Origin: Methanosuratincola petrocarbonis
Lineage (GTDB): Archaea; Thermoproteota; Methanomethylicia; Methanomethylicales; Methanomethylicaceae
Assembly (NCBI GenBank): GCA_030522375.1
Contig: CP130488.1
Coordinates: forward strand, 372,001 to 436,000
Direction: 5' to 3'
DNA: 64,000 nt
Under the pieces are notes generated by a model. It worked only from the letters and a program-made list of their open reading frames with translations, searched no databases and was not told the DNA's origin. A program made the translations under genes and the position numbers. This document shows positions 43,091 through 51,631 of the stretch, piece by piece; position 1 is the first letter of the stretch, and each line of letters begins with the position of its first letter.

Positions 43091-43763
43091 GCGGTATTAT
43101 CTCAGTTTTTATATAAGACAAGAACTCGGCAGCCTCAACCTCGCTGAATGCGGTCACGACACCGTTCCTCGTAACCCCTACCACTATGCCGTACTTCCTC
43201 GACTTGAACACCATGTACCAGATCCCTCCCCTAGAGGAGTAGTCTGAGTAAAGGATGGTATTCGCAAGACCAGAACCGTAGAGGGAAAGCTTCTCGATGT
43301 TCGGGATGTTCACCCCGTCGAAGAAGATGACCTTTGTATCCTCCGGATTCTGCTCGTGGAACCTCTTCAGGGTCTCCGGCTGGATCCTGCTCTCCACGAT
43401 CCCCCCAACGGAGATGAACAGTATCTTGCTCAGGAGGTTGGCTATGTTGTTGGCTGCCCTCTTCTTCTCAAGCACTATGAGGAATATCCTTTCGCCTGAT
43501 TTGTAGAATGTGAATGGGGACTCAGAGGTCTTGGTAACAACCTTCTCGCCGTCCCGGTGGTGCACTGTGAATGCATAATCTTGGGAGAGGATCCCTTCGA
43601 TCGAGTCCTGCGTCATGCCTAGCTTAACTATCTCTGTGATAAGCGGGATCTTCTCGCCGTTATAATCGAACTCCTGCTCAGTCCGGTAGCCCTTCAGCTT
43701 CCCGGAGATCGTTGGGATGTCTATTTCTTCCTTTACGATGAAAACCTTCCCAGCCAAGACCAT
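43080..43763 (-). CDS. Unknown protein in operon with topoisomerase IB
   Basis: The soluble 227-residue mixed alpha/beta protein shows EQEFDYNGEKIPLITEIVKLG in the first half, then a central helix (KKRAANNIANLLSKILF), and a C-terminal domain with KVIFFDGVNIPN and GGIWYMVFKSRKYGIVVGVTRNGVV. I recognise no family. It begins 7 bases after the topoisomerase IB stop on the same strand, so the two are almost certainly co-transcribed. A role with the topoisomerase is possible but not shown by any motif. Confidence 0.65.
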   Translation of the reverse strand: MVLAGKVFIVKEEIDIPTISGKLKGYRTEQEFDYNGEKIPLITEIVKLGMTQDSIEGILSQDYAFTVHHRDGEKVVTKTSESPFTFYKSGERIFLIVLEKKRAANNIANLLSKILFISVGGIVESRIQPETLKRFHEQNPEDTKVIFFDGVNIPNIEKLSLYGSGLANTILYSDYSSRGGIWYMVFKSRKYGIVVGVTRNGVVTAFSEVEAAEFLSYIKTEIIPLIS

Positions 43764-43770
43764 AGTGGCA

Positions 43771-45315
43771 TCACTGTCCAGCTAATCCTGCCGCATTAAT
43801 TTCCTTTTCTACCCAGGCAAACCTCCTCTGTAGGGATTTTGAGTAATACAGCTTCCAGTCAAAGTCTATCCTACGCCCCCAGTCGGCATAGACCCTCGGG
43901 TCGATGTAGTTCTTGAGTGATGTGTTTAGGTTGTAGTCCTTGGTCGCCTTCATCGCCTTGATCTTGAGCTGGAGCTCCTTGATCTTTTCTGGCTTGGCCT
44001 TCTTCTCCTTCAGTGCCTTGAGCCGCTCCTCTTTCTTCTTGAGCGACGCCTCCCAGGTCTTAGGTAGCTTCCTCTTGTGGTTGCAGACTTTTGCGGCTTC
44101 AAGGTTTGCCATCGTCGCGTGGTATTTCTTGACAAAAACAGGATCCTCCCTGCCTACCTCAGACTTCTCGAGGTAAACCTTTGTCGTCGTCGATGCGTGG
44201 TAAGTCCTGAAGACCTTGGCGGTAAGCCCGGGCATTATCTCCGCCAGGTAAGCATTGACCTTTTGGGATCTCACGCCGTTGAATACTGTCCCCTTCCCTT
44301 CCTCGATGAATTCCTTGAGGTTCTTGATTACTATTTCGGGCGGCTTGATTGTGCTGACCCACCTCACCGAGTCCTTACCCAGGAAATCGAAGGTCACTTC
44401 CCCCTTCTCCTCGTTTATGCTGATGTGCTCGCCCCTCAGGGTCGTTGCACCCACCGTGTCAGCCTCGTCCTCGTCCTTCTCATCACCGACCCTCATCTTG
44501 AGGACATCGATCAGGTAGCAGACTGTCGCAACCTTCCTTTGCAGGGGATCCTGCGACTCCAGGCCGGTCAGTATGTGATCCCTCACCTCCTTGATTTTGC
44601 CTTCAAGTTCCCATGCCTTGTTGAACTTCTCGATGTCCCTGACCTGCTTGATGTATGCGGTGTCGGAGAGCCAGACATACTTCATCTTGCCCCTCAGCTT
44701 GTCCTTCCACCTCGCCACCCAGAGGGAGTCTGGGTCGAAGGTCACGCCCCCCCACCTTCCCCCGCCTGGAGGTTGCGGGACAGGGGCGTCGGGGGAGAGG
44801 TTCAGTGTAATGTCTTCTGGCTTGACCCCGGGCTTCCATCGCCCGCGCATCGGGTGATCCCCCCTTCCCATGAAGATCGAGGCGGGCTCAACCATGTAGT
44901 TGCTAATCTCCATGGGCATGCCGTTGACATAGGCAAAGCCATACTTCAGCCTGTTCTCTTCCCTGATCCTCTTGCGCTCGGCTGCCAGCGCCTTCCTTTC
45001 TTCTTTGGTCATAGCCTCCTTCTTCGCCTTCTCCTCTGCGATCCACTTAGTTATCTCAGAGAAATCGAAATCCTCTGGCTTCACCTTCCCCTTGATTCCT
45101 AGGGCCTTCACGAAATCATGGAAGAAATTCTTGATGAATACCTTATCCGTAGCATACTCGGTCCCGAGCTTCTTGGCCCAGGCGACGGCCATCTCCTCCT
45201 GATCCTTGTCCAGTGCGATCTCCTGCCCCCTGAAGCGTATCTTGAACCCAACAGGCTTGTAAACTGGGATGAGCACTCCGTTGTGGGCAAGGCTCTTGAC
45301 AACTATTTTCTCCAA
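43771..45315 (-). CDS. DNA topoisomerase IB (eukaryote type)
   Basis: The 514-residue protein has the eukaryotic topoisomerase I core: KYVWLSDTA, the RVGDEKDEDEADTVGATTLR block, FDFLGKDSVRW, a coiled-coil linker rich in Lys/Glu (KKKEERLKALKEKKAKPEKI), and the catalytic tyrosine near residue 470 in LKNYIDPRVYADWGRR. It relaxes supercoils by nicking one strand through a 3'-phosphotyrosine. Among archaea this enzyme is known from Thaumarchaeota, Aigarchaeota and Bathyarchaeia-type lineages, so it helps place the organism. It is head-to-head with the SMC operon (about 215 bases apart) and followed by an unknown partner gene. Confidence 0.95.
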   Translation of the reverse strand: MEKIVVKSLAHNGVLIPVYKPVGFKIRFRGQEIALDKDQEEMAVAWAKKLGTEYATDKVFIKNFFHDFVKALGIKGKVKPEDFDFSEITKWIAEEKAKKEAMTKEERKALAAERKRIREENRLKYGFAYVNGMPMEISNYMVEPASIFMGRGDHPMRGRWKPGVKPEDITLNLSPDAPVPQPPGGGRWGGVTFDPDSLWVARWKDKLRGKMKYVWLSDTAYIKQVRDIEKFNKAWELEGKIKEVRDHILTGLESQDPLQRKVATVCYLIDVLKMRVGDEKDEDEADTVGATTLRGEHISINEEKGEVTFDFLGKDSVRWVSTIKPPEIVIKNLKEFIEEGKGTVFNGVRSQKVNAYLAEIMPGLTAKVFRTYHASTTTKVYLEKSEVGREDPVFVKKYHATMANLEAAKVCNHKRKLPKTWEASLKKKEERLKALKEKKAKPEKIKELQLKIKAMKATKDYNLNTSLKNYIDPRVYADWGRRIDFDWKLYYSKSLQRRFAWVEKEINAAGLAGQ

Positions 45316-45488
45316 TGACCATCGCCTATGCTTTTAAATGATTATTGAAAATATTCATAAGCTTTTTTCTGAACACTGCATTTTATGCGGAAAATGAGGT
45401 ACTTGCACCCGGCAAATGTTCTGATTCGCTCCCAGCGAAGTCAATATAAATGACTGCCTGTTATCGACTCTTGCAGGGAAAGGGGAAG

Positions 45489-45496
45489 TTTATTAA
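45489..45496 (+). promoter_or_regulatory. TATA box for the SMC operon
   Basis: tttattaa lies 37-44 bases before ATG 45533. The start has a GGTGA ribosome site at 45523-45527. Confidence 0.45.
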
Positions 45497-45532
45497 GCAT
45501 AAAATGGAAGGGGAAGCCCCTCGGTGAATCCA

Positions 45533-47284
45533 ATGGCCAGGCTTACTCTGTCTGAGGTAATCCTCGAGAACTTCATGTCGTATGAGTACGCTAGGGTGCA
45601 GCTTAACCGGGGGCTCAACCTAATATCCGGTCCGAACGGCGCCGGAAAGTCTTCGATCCTGCTGGCAATTTCTGTAGCGACTGGGCAGAGCTATACTGAG
45701 CGGTCAAGGAAGCTCTCGGATCTGATAAGGCGGGGGAAGGAAACTGCCCGTGTTACGCTCGTCCTCAACAACGCTGCTGTGGACGGAAAGCGGCCTGTGC
45801 CACTCATCAACAGCGACCTGATAACCGTCTCAAGGTATCTCAAGAAGGACGGGACTTACTGGTTTGAAATCAACTCCAAAGAGGCGAGCAAGTTCGACGT
45901 GAACCGGCTCTTCAAGAGCGTCGGGATGAACCCTGACAACATGCTGATAATAATGCACCAGAACATGATAGAGGAGTTCGCAATAACATCGCCTGAAGAG
46001 AAGCTCCGGATGGTCGAAGAGGCTGTGGGCTTCCTTCCATACCGGAATGCGATATTCGATGCCGAGGAGAAGCTTAGCCGCATACTGGGTGAGGAGGAGG
46101 CGACAACACAGCTCTTGAGCAGTGCTGAGCAGACGCTCGCCTACTGGAAGGATCTTAACGACCGTCACGAGGAGAAGAGGCGCCTCCTGGAAAAGAAGTT
46201 CTACTTGGAGAGGGAGATGGTCTGGGCTCAGGTCATAAAGAACGAGAAAGCCGTAGCCTCTATCGAAGAGCGGATACGGCTCAAGTCAGCCCAGCTTGAA
46301 GATCTGAGGAATGGGATCGCTGAGAAGAGGGCGGCTGCGGAGCGGCTTTGGTCCGATTACCTGGGAGAAAAAGAGCGGCTGAGGATCCTCCTCTCGGCTC
46401 CTGATAGGCTAAGCGAGAGGGGCATTTCCGACGAAAGGCTGGACTCGATAGTCAGATCCTATGTCGATACCCGTGTAGAGGAGGCTGTGATGCGGTACCG
46501 CGCCGGCGAGTTAGATCGAGAGATCGGCGATCTGAAATCAGACCTGGAGGAGGCGAAGGGGCTGCTTGCAGAGGCGCAGCGTGGGGCCAAAGACGCCGGA
46601 GATCGCATTCAGACTGCAAGGACTCTCATGGAGATCTCTGACGAGATCAGGTATGTGAACGCCCACCTCCTTTCCTTGGGCGACGTGCCAGAGGATGCCC
46701 CATCTATGTATGAGGCATACAAGAAGACGTACCAAGAGCTGAAGCAGAAGGCGGCTGTCGTCGGAGAGAACAGGAAGCACCTTATCGAGGAGATAGCTGA
46801 AAGGAAGAGGATCTGGAGGGAAGTCCTAGAGAGGCTGATCGCGGAGATAACCCCGATATACAGGGGCGTACTGAGCAGAGTGGGCGGGACTGGCGAGATA
46901 CGCCTCTCTAATATGGATGATCCAGAGAGGGCTGGGATCGAGGTGACTGTTGGTTTCAGGGGCGCCTCTCCGGTGCTTCTAGACGCATATGCGCAGAGCG
47001 GGGGAGAGCGCGCAGTAGCGACGATGGCTTTCCTGCTTGCGCTGCAGCACCAGCTAAAGTCCCCAGTGAGGGCTGTGGATGAGTTCGATGTGCACATGGA
47101 TCCCTTCAACAGGGAAGCTATGATGCGGATGCTATTCTCGTTCATGAACGAGAACTCAGATGTCCAGTTCATTGTTATCACCCCGAGCCAGCTCAGCGCT
47201 GTGGGTGACTTTGCTAACATAATCTTTGTCCAAAATGTCCATGGCAAGTCGGAGGTGGCGAGGGCTGCCGCAGCAAGGGCGTAG
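45533..47284 (+). CDS. Short SMC-family ATPase, Smc5/6-like, without a recognisable hinge
   Basis: The protein of about 583 residues has an N-terminal head (EVILENFMSYEYARVQLNRG, Walker A GPNGAGKSS near 33-41, Q-loop IIMHQNMIEEFAITSPEEK) and a C-terminal head (signature AQSGGERAVATMAFLLALQ, Walker B VRAVDEFDVHMDP, then QFIVITPSQL). The phrases QSGGER, DEFDVHMD and FIVITPSQL resemble Smc5 and Smc6 more than bacterial SMC or Rad50. Only about 250 residues separate the heads: two short coiled-coil arms around a linker of about 40 residues, with no hinge domain or zinc hook. Coalescin (ClsN) of Sulfolobus is a possible relative. It overlaps the kleisin-like gene by 50 bases. It probably loops, clamps or tethers DNA. 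Confidence 0.88.
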   Translation: MARLTLSEVILENFMSYEYARVQLNRGLNLISGPNGAGKSSILLAISVATGQSYTERSRKLSDLIRRGKETARVTLVLNNAAVDGKRPVPLINSDLITVSRYLKKDGTYWFEINSKEASKFDVNRLFKSVGMNPDNMLIIMHQNMIEEFAITSPEEKLRMVEEAVGFLPYRNAIFDAEEKLSRILGEEEATTQLLSSAEQTLAYWKDLNDRHEEKRRLLEKKFYLEREMVWAQVIKNEKAVASIEERIRLKSAQLEDLRNGIAEKRAAAERLWSDYLGEKERLRILLSAPDRLSERGISDERLDSIVRSYVDTRVEEAVMRYRAGELDREIGDLKSDLEEAKGLLAEAQRGAKDAGDRIQTARTLMEISDEIRYVNAHLLSLGDVPEDAPSMYEAYKKTYQELKQKAAVVGENRKHLIEEIAERKRIWREVLERLIAEITPIYRGVLSRVGGTGEIRLSNMDDPERAGIEVTVGFRGASPVLLDAYAQSGGERAVATMAFLLALQHQLKSPVRAVDEFDVHMDPFNREAMMRMLFSFMNENSDVQFIVITPSQLSAVGDFANIIFVQNVHGKSEVARAAAARA

Positions 47285-48074
47285 TGAGGAGTACTACGAG
47301 GAGCTGGCGAGGATAATCAACCTCTGCCAGAGCATAAGCACAAAGAGCGACGACCCTTTCCTTGTAGACATCCCGCAGAAGCTGACAATCCTGAAGCGCC
47401 TTCTCCCAAAATGGAAGCTCATCGACGACCTGCTCATGGACGCAGAGGCGATAAGGGAGCTCTCGCTCATGGTGAAGCTGCAGAGCGATTGGGTCAAGCG
47501 CAGGGCCTCGGGGCTTTTCATCGATCCCTTCTTGGTCGAGGTGAAGATCAAGCTGCTCAGCAAGGAGGCCCTAGCATACTCTGCGCTCTCCTCTTGGCAC
47601 CCTCTTGTCGCGATGGATCAGCTCACCCCGGAGCGCCTGGAGGACGCGCTGGATTACTGGAACTCTATCCTCCCGATCTCCCAGCGGGTCAAGGAGGAGC
47701 CTCCCGATCAGTCCGCCTCGGACAGGACGGTCGACGTAGCAGAGCTCGTGAGGCTGAGATTCATCTCAGAGCGCACCTTCAACGAGGACATCCGGCAGAT
47801 GCGGTCGAGGTTGGTGGAGTCTGCGAAGGACGGGCCAGTCGACTACTGGAAGTTCGTGCTAGAACCCACGTATGAGGAGACCGTCATGAATGCCTATCGC
47901 CTTTCCTTTTTGGTCTCGAAGGGGTTGGCTAACCTTATAATCAATCCTATTGAGGAGACCGTCCTGGTCGAGCCTGCAGACGGCGTAGAGAACAGGCGGG
48001 GAGGTCGCTCTGTGGTCATCAACATCAGCTACGAAAAATGGAGAGATATGATCAAGGAGGCGGAAAAGGCGTGA
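47235..48074 (+). CDS. Kleisin-like (ScpA/Nse4-type) partner of the SMC protein
   Basis: The protein of about 279 residues is mostly helical. The N-terminal part is a helical bundle (LARIINLCQSISTK, DAEAIRELSLMVKLQSDWVKRR). The middle is a hydrophilic linker (KEEPPDQSASDRTVDVAE). The C-terminal part (TYEETVMNAYRLSFLVSKGLANLIINP, then ETVLVEPAD) resembles the winged helix that kleisins such as ScpA place on the SMC head. The gene overlaps the SMC gene by 50 bases and the next by 4 bases, which implies equal production of three subunits. The kleisin assignment rests on this pattern and the context, not on a strong motif. Starts at 47226, 47235 and 47241 are all possible. Confidence 0.6.
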   Translation: MSMASRRWRGLPQQGRSEEYYEELARIINLCQSISTKSDDPFLVDIPQKLTILKRLLPKWKLIDDLLMDAEAIRELSLMVKLQSDWVKRRASGLFIDPFLVEVKIKLLSKEALAYSALSSWHPLVAMDQLTPERLEDALDYWNSILPISQRVKEEPPDQSASDRTVDVAELVRLRFISERTFNEDIRQMRSRLVESAKDGPVDYWKFVLEPTYEETVMNAYRLSFLVSKGLANLIINPIEETVLVEPADGVENRRGGRSVVINISYEKWRDMIKEAEKA

Positions 48075-48661
48075 GCGAAGACGCGTCGCTGGCCAAAAAG
48101 ATAAGGAAGGCAGCCCAACTCATTATGTACCAGCACCACCGCCTTCCTGGCGTCAAGGGGTACGAGCTCAAGAAGTACATCGGCAGGGATTTTATGAAGG
48201 TAGTCTCGCTGCTCCAGAGGAAGCTTGACGATCTTGGGCTTGAGGTGAAGATCGTGTACACTGATGGTCTCGACCACCCGAACCCGACAGAAGAAGAACT
48301 GGAGCAGGCAAGGTTCTATGTGATCTCCAAGGCCCCTCTTCAGATGGGGGACGCCTCGCTTTCGGGATGGAGGATCGACACCTTGGCCGTATTCGCGGCA
48401 ACTGTGGCGTACCTGACCTCCAAGCAGGGGAGGGCGCCCAGGCGGGATGTCGAGGAGCTGCTTCAGGAGAAGTTCCCTGACTGGAAGATCGACCAGGACC
48501 TCAACCGGTTCATCAGGAGGGGCTATCTCGATGAGGACCAGAGCGGCGTGCTCTTCATAGGTTGGAGGACGAGGGTTGAGATCGACAGGAAGCGCCTGCT
48601 AGACATGATTGCGGGCTCTTACCCTGAGAAGGGCGGTCTCGAACCTGGTTCCAAAGACTAG
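48071..48661 (+). CDS. Nse3/MAGE-like winged-helix (KITE) protein
   Basis: The protein of about 196 residues has two winged-helix units. The first reads IRKAAQLIMYQHHRLPGVKGYELKKYI, then FMKVVSLLQRKLDDLGLEV. The second starts near SLSGWRIDTLAVFAATVAYLTSKQGRAPRRDVEELL. It ends with GVLFIGWRTRVEIDRK, which parallels the F-x-W-G-x-R-A-x-x-E ending of MAGE/Nse3 proteins. The fold order and the spacing of FYVIS before the second unit also match MAGE. GTG 48071 overlaps the upstream stop (GTGA) and has GGAGG about 10 bases before it. It would sit on the kleisin to bind DNA, as Nse3 does in Smc5/6. It overlaps the convergent lhr gene by 4 bases. Confidence 0.65.
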   Translation: MSEDASLAKKIRKAAQLIMYQHHRLPGVKGYELKKYIGRDFMKVVSLLQRKLDDLGLEVKIVYTDGLDHPNPTEEELEQARFYVISKAPLQMGDASLSGWRIDTLAVFAATVAYLTSKQGRAPRRDVEELLQEKFPDWKIDQDLNRFIRRGYLDEDQSGVLFIGWRTRVEIDRKRLLDMIAGSYPEKGGLEPGSKD

Positions 48662-51537
48662 TCCTGCGCCTCCTGCCTCCTGTGGCGGAACCTGCTCTTC
48701 AGCACGTTCTTCTCTTCCCTGATTATCATGTCCACGAGCGAGTCCAGGTCCTTCGTGCGGGAAGTCGCTATTGTGAATGCCACGGGCTTCGGGAGGCTCC
48801 TCGAGGCTATTGCCATCGCTGCCTGCAGCCCGTACTCTTCGGTCAGCCCCCCTGTTTCCACCGCCTCTTTGAGCATGGACTTGTGCTTCTCCGACACTTT
48901 GCCCAGCTCTGACTTCTCCGCTGCCATCTGTGCAACCTCGTTAGGATCCTCGTCGAGAAGCCCTATCTTGGCAGAACCGCACTCTGGGCACCTCAATCCG
49001 CTGATGAATCTCTTAATTTTAACATTCTCGACGAACCTGAAGCACTCGGCACAGACCGCAACCCTGGCCTCGTTCAGGAGCCTCGCCTTGGCCGACTCGA
49101 TGAGGAGCCTCCTCAGCCGGTCTGCAGGCACCAGATCTGTCTTCCAGCTGAGCTCCCTTATGCCGATCCTTGAGATCGGAGAGAGCGGCAACTCAGGATC
49201 CATGACTCTGACCTTGAACCTTCCGGATTTGATCCCCTCGACAACCGAGACGAGCCCCTCAATGTCCAGATCCTTCGAGAAGACCTCGCTCATTGCCTCT
49301 TCGTATACTATGCTCCCCTTCAAGTTCTCCACGAGCTGGGCCGACCCTACATCGCTGATCTCGGCATCCTTGCTTATTACCCCCATCCTCTTGGCGACAT
49401 GGATGAGCCTCCTCCTGAATAGCCCTGTCCTCTCGACTGCGACCTCGGCGACCTTCCGCACCCCTTCCGCCTCAAGCCCCTTGAGGATCTCTGCGACCAG
49501 GGCAGGGCTCACATTCGCCTTGACGAAGACCCTGTAGGCATCTTGGGAAGTCCCTGCGCCTACCCCTGTCCTCTCCGTTATCATGTACCCCAGTATCCTG
49601 GAGAGCGCCTTGTTTATCATGAGGCCAAAGGCGCAACTCACTATGACATAGCCCTCCCAGCCTTCGACCGTGACCACATCGTCTGTAGGGATCTCCCAAG
49701 CCCCCTCGGCCTGTTCCTTCAATTCTTGGAGGGCTCGGTAGAGTGTATCCCTGGAAATTGGGTAATCCTTGAGCAATTCATCAATGACTTCGCCGTAATC
49801 CTTGCCCTGCCTCAACGCACTGCCTGCCCTCCTCCTCATGCTGCCGACCTCTTGGGCTATCTCGAAAGGCACTGGTATCTCGTCGCCTATCCAGTCTGGT
49901 ATAGCGCCCGTTGGGTCCTCCTCCGTCCTGACGTACACTGTGTTCTTGTATACCTGGATTATCTTCCATGGTGACCCCCTCACTATGAACTTGACCCCAG
50001 GCTCACCATACTCAGCCACGAACGCTTCGTCGAGGAGCCCTATTGCCTCGTCAGTCTTCTCGTCAATGACCACATAGTGCTTCTCCTCGGGGATCATGGA
50101 AAGGTTCTCGAAGTAGTACTGGTAGAGCGCCTCTTTTGGTCTCGACTTTATGAAAACCTCTTCCTCCGGAAGATAGAGCGCGAGCCTCGGCCTCCTGTTG
50201 CTCATGTACTCGAGCACCCTCTCAAGCCTCCCCTCCTCCAGCGCTGTGAAAGGATACGCCCTCCTCACAATCGAGAGTGCCTCGCTGATCCCAACCCTCC
50301 CCTCGTCAAGGAGGAGCCCGGCGAGCTGGTGCGTAAGCACGTCGAAGGGGTTTTCGATGATCTTGACCTCCTCCAGCTCCTCAGCCAGTGCCTTCCTGAC
50401 TATGACTGCAGACTCGAGCGCGTCGTCCGAGTCCATCGTAACTATCACGCCCCTCGAAACGCCCCCGACCCAGTGCCCTGAACGCCCTACCCTCTGGAGC
50501 AGCCTGGTCACCTGCCTGGGCGAGTTGTACTGTATCACGAGGTCGACGTTGCCGATGTCGATCCCGAGCTCGAGCGAGGAGGTGCAGACCACCCCCTTCA
50601 GCTCCCCCCTCTTCAGGCTCGACTCCACCTCCACCCTCGAGGACTTTGCCAGGCTCCCGTGGTGGATGCTTATCGGGGCATTGACGTCCCAGATCCTGAA
50701 CCTGCTGGCTAGGATCTCAGCCTCTGATCTCGTGTTGGTGAATATGAGCGTCGACCTGTTCTTCTCAATCAGCTCCTTCAGCCTCCTGAGCCTCGCAGCA
50801 ACTTCTGGGAAGGTGGCGAGCCTCTCTGCCAGCTCAAAGTCCGAGTTTACCGCCTCAGGAAAGATCACGTCGAGCGCCAAGTCCTTTGCTACTGAAACCC
50901 GGACGATCTCGCACCCCCTCCCTGAGCCGACAAGGAACTTGCCAACCAGATCAGGCGATCCTATCGTTGCCGAGAGCCCGATCACTTGGGGCTCGACTGA
51001 CGTTATCTCCCTTAGCCTCTCCAGCGCCACCGTAAGCTGGACGCCCCGCTTGTCGTTGGCGAGCTCGTGGACCTCGTCGACTATGACCCACTTCACCTTC
51101 GAGAGGTGCCTCTTGAGGTTCCTCCCTGGGAGCATCGCCTGGAGGGTCTCTGGCGTAGTGATCATGATGTCCGGCGGTGCCATCGTCTGCCGCCCCCGCT
51201 CCTTCGTCTCGGTGTCTCCGTGCCTGACCGCAACCTTAAGGTCGAGCCTGCTGCACCACCAGTGGAGCCTGTCGAGCAGGTCCCTGTTCAGCGCCCTCAG
51301 GGGGGATATGTAGAGGACTCTGATCCCGCCTGTGCCCCCCTCCCTGATTATGCGATCCAAGACTGGCAGGAATGCTGCCTCGGTCTTGCCGGTGCCAGTA
51401 GGTGCGATGACGAGCACATTCTTGCCCTCCATTATTAGCGGGATCGCCTTCCTCTGCGGCTCAGTGAAGCCCTTGAAGCCCTTCTCCAGAATGATCCTCT
51501 GGATTGGTTTCGAGAAGACTGAGAAAAGATCGTCCAT
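48658..51537 (-). CDS. Lhr-type superfamily 2 DNA helicase
   Basis: The 959-residue helicase has Walker A APTGTGKTEAAFLPV, motif II VIVDEVHEL, motif III GLSATIG, LIFTNTRSEAE, CTSSLELGIDIGNVD and motif VI QRVGRSGHW. The Lhr winged-helix and beta domains follow, with a C-terminal zinc site CAECFRF...CPECGSAKIG. Lhr enzymes unwind or branch-migrate DNA forks and are linked to replication-coupled repair. ATG 51537 (MDDLFSVFSKPIQRIILE) is chosen because the upstream in-frame residues are unlike Lhr, and a strong TATA box lies just before it. The size is normal for archaeal Lhr-core plus C-terminal domain. Confidence 0.92.
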   Translation of the reverse strand: MDDLFSVFSKPIQRIILEKGFKGFTEPQRKAIPLIMEGKNVLVIAPTGTGKTEAAFLPVLDRIIREGGTGGIRVLYISPLRALNRDLLDRLHWWCSRLDLKVAVRHGDTETKERGRQTMAPPDIMITTPETLQAMLPGRNLKRHLSKVKWVIVDEVHELANDKRGVQLTVALERLREITSVEPQVIGLSATIGSPDLVGKFLVGSGRGCEIVRVSVAKDLALDVIFPEAVNSDFELAERLATFPEVAARLRRLKELIEKNRSTLIFTNTRSEAEILASRFRIWDVNAPISIHHGSLAKSSRVEVESSLKRGELKGVVCTSSLELGIDIGNVDLVIQYNSPRQVTRLLQRVGRSGHWVGGVSRGVIVTMDSDDALESAVIVRKALAEELEEVKIIENPFDVLTHQLAGLLLDEGRVGISEALSIVRRAYPFTALEEGRLERVLEYMSNRRPRLALYLPEEEVFIKSRPKEALYQYYFENLSMIPEEKHYVVIDEKTDEAIGLLDEAFVAEYGEPGVKFIVRGSPWKIIQVYKNTVYVRTEEDPTGAIPDWIGDEIPVPFEIAQEVGSMRRRAGSALRQGKDYGEVIDELLKDYPISRDTLYRALQELKEQAEGAWEIPTDDVVTVEGWEGYVIVSCAFGLMINKALSRILGYMITERTGVGAGTSQDAYRVFVKANVSPALVAEILKGLEAEGVRKVAEVAVERTGLFRRRLIHVAKRMGVISKDAEISDVGSAQLVENLKGSIVYEEAMSEVFSKDLDIEGLVSVVEGIKSGRFKVRVMDPELPLSPISRIGIRELSWKTDLVPADRLRRLLIESAKARLLNEARVAVCAECFRFVENVKIKRFISGLRCPECGSAKIGLLDEDPNEVAQMAAEKSELGKVSEKHKSMLKEAVETGGLTEEYGLQAAMAIASRSLPKPVAFTIATSRTKDLDSLVDMIIREEKNVLKSRFRHRRQEAQD

Positions 51538-51568
51538 AGGTTTACCCAAGATTCCAATCCCCCTTACA

Positions 51569-51577
51569 TATATAAAA
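51569..51577 (-). promoter_or_regulatory. TATA box for lhr
   Basis: The minus strand reads tttatatat about 36 bases upstream of ATG 51537. Confidence 0.45.
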
Positions 51578-51601
51578 AATCCCATTGATCGACTGGACAT
51601 G

Positions 51602-51609
51602 CTTATAAT
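51602..51609 (+). promoter_or_regulatory. TATA box for the LOG-like gene
   Basis: cttataat lies about 27 bases before ATG 51632, so the transcript would be nearly leaderless. Confidence 0.4.
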
Positions 51610-51631
51610 CTGAAGCGCGATATCTTCATGC

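Noticed and set aside
44077..45102. A 341-codon open frame on the plus strand
   Set aside because: It is antisense to topoisomerase IB; the translation is low-complexity and rich in leucine and histidine, typical of a shadow frame.
50198..51313. A 371-codon open frame on the plus strand
   Set aside because: It is antisense to the Lhr helicase motifs and dominated by serine and threonine, the reverse-complement signature of its codons.
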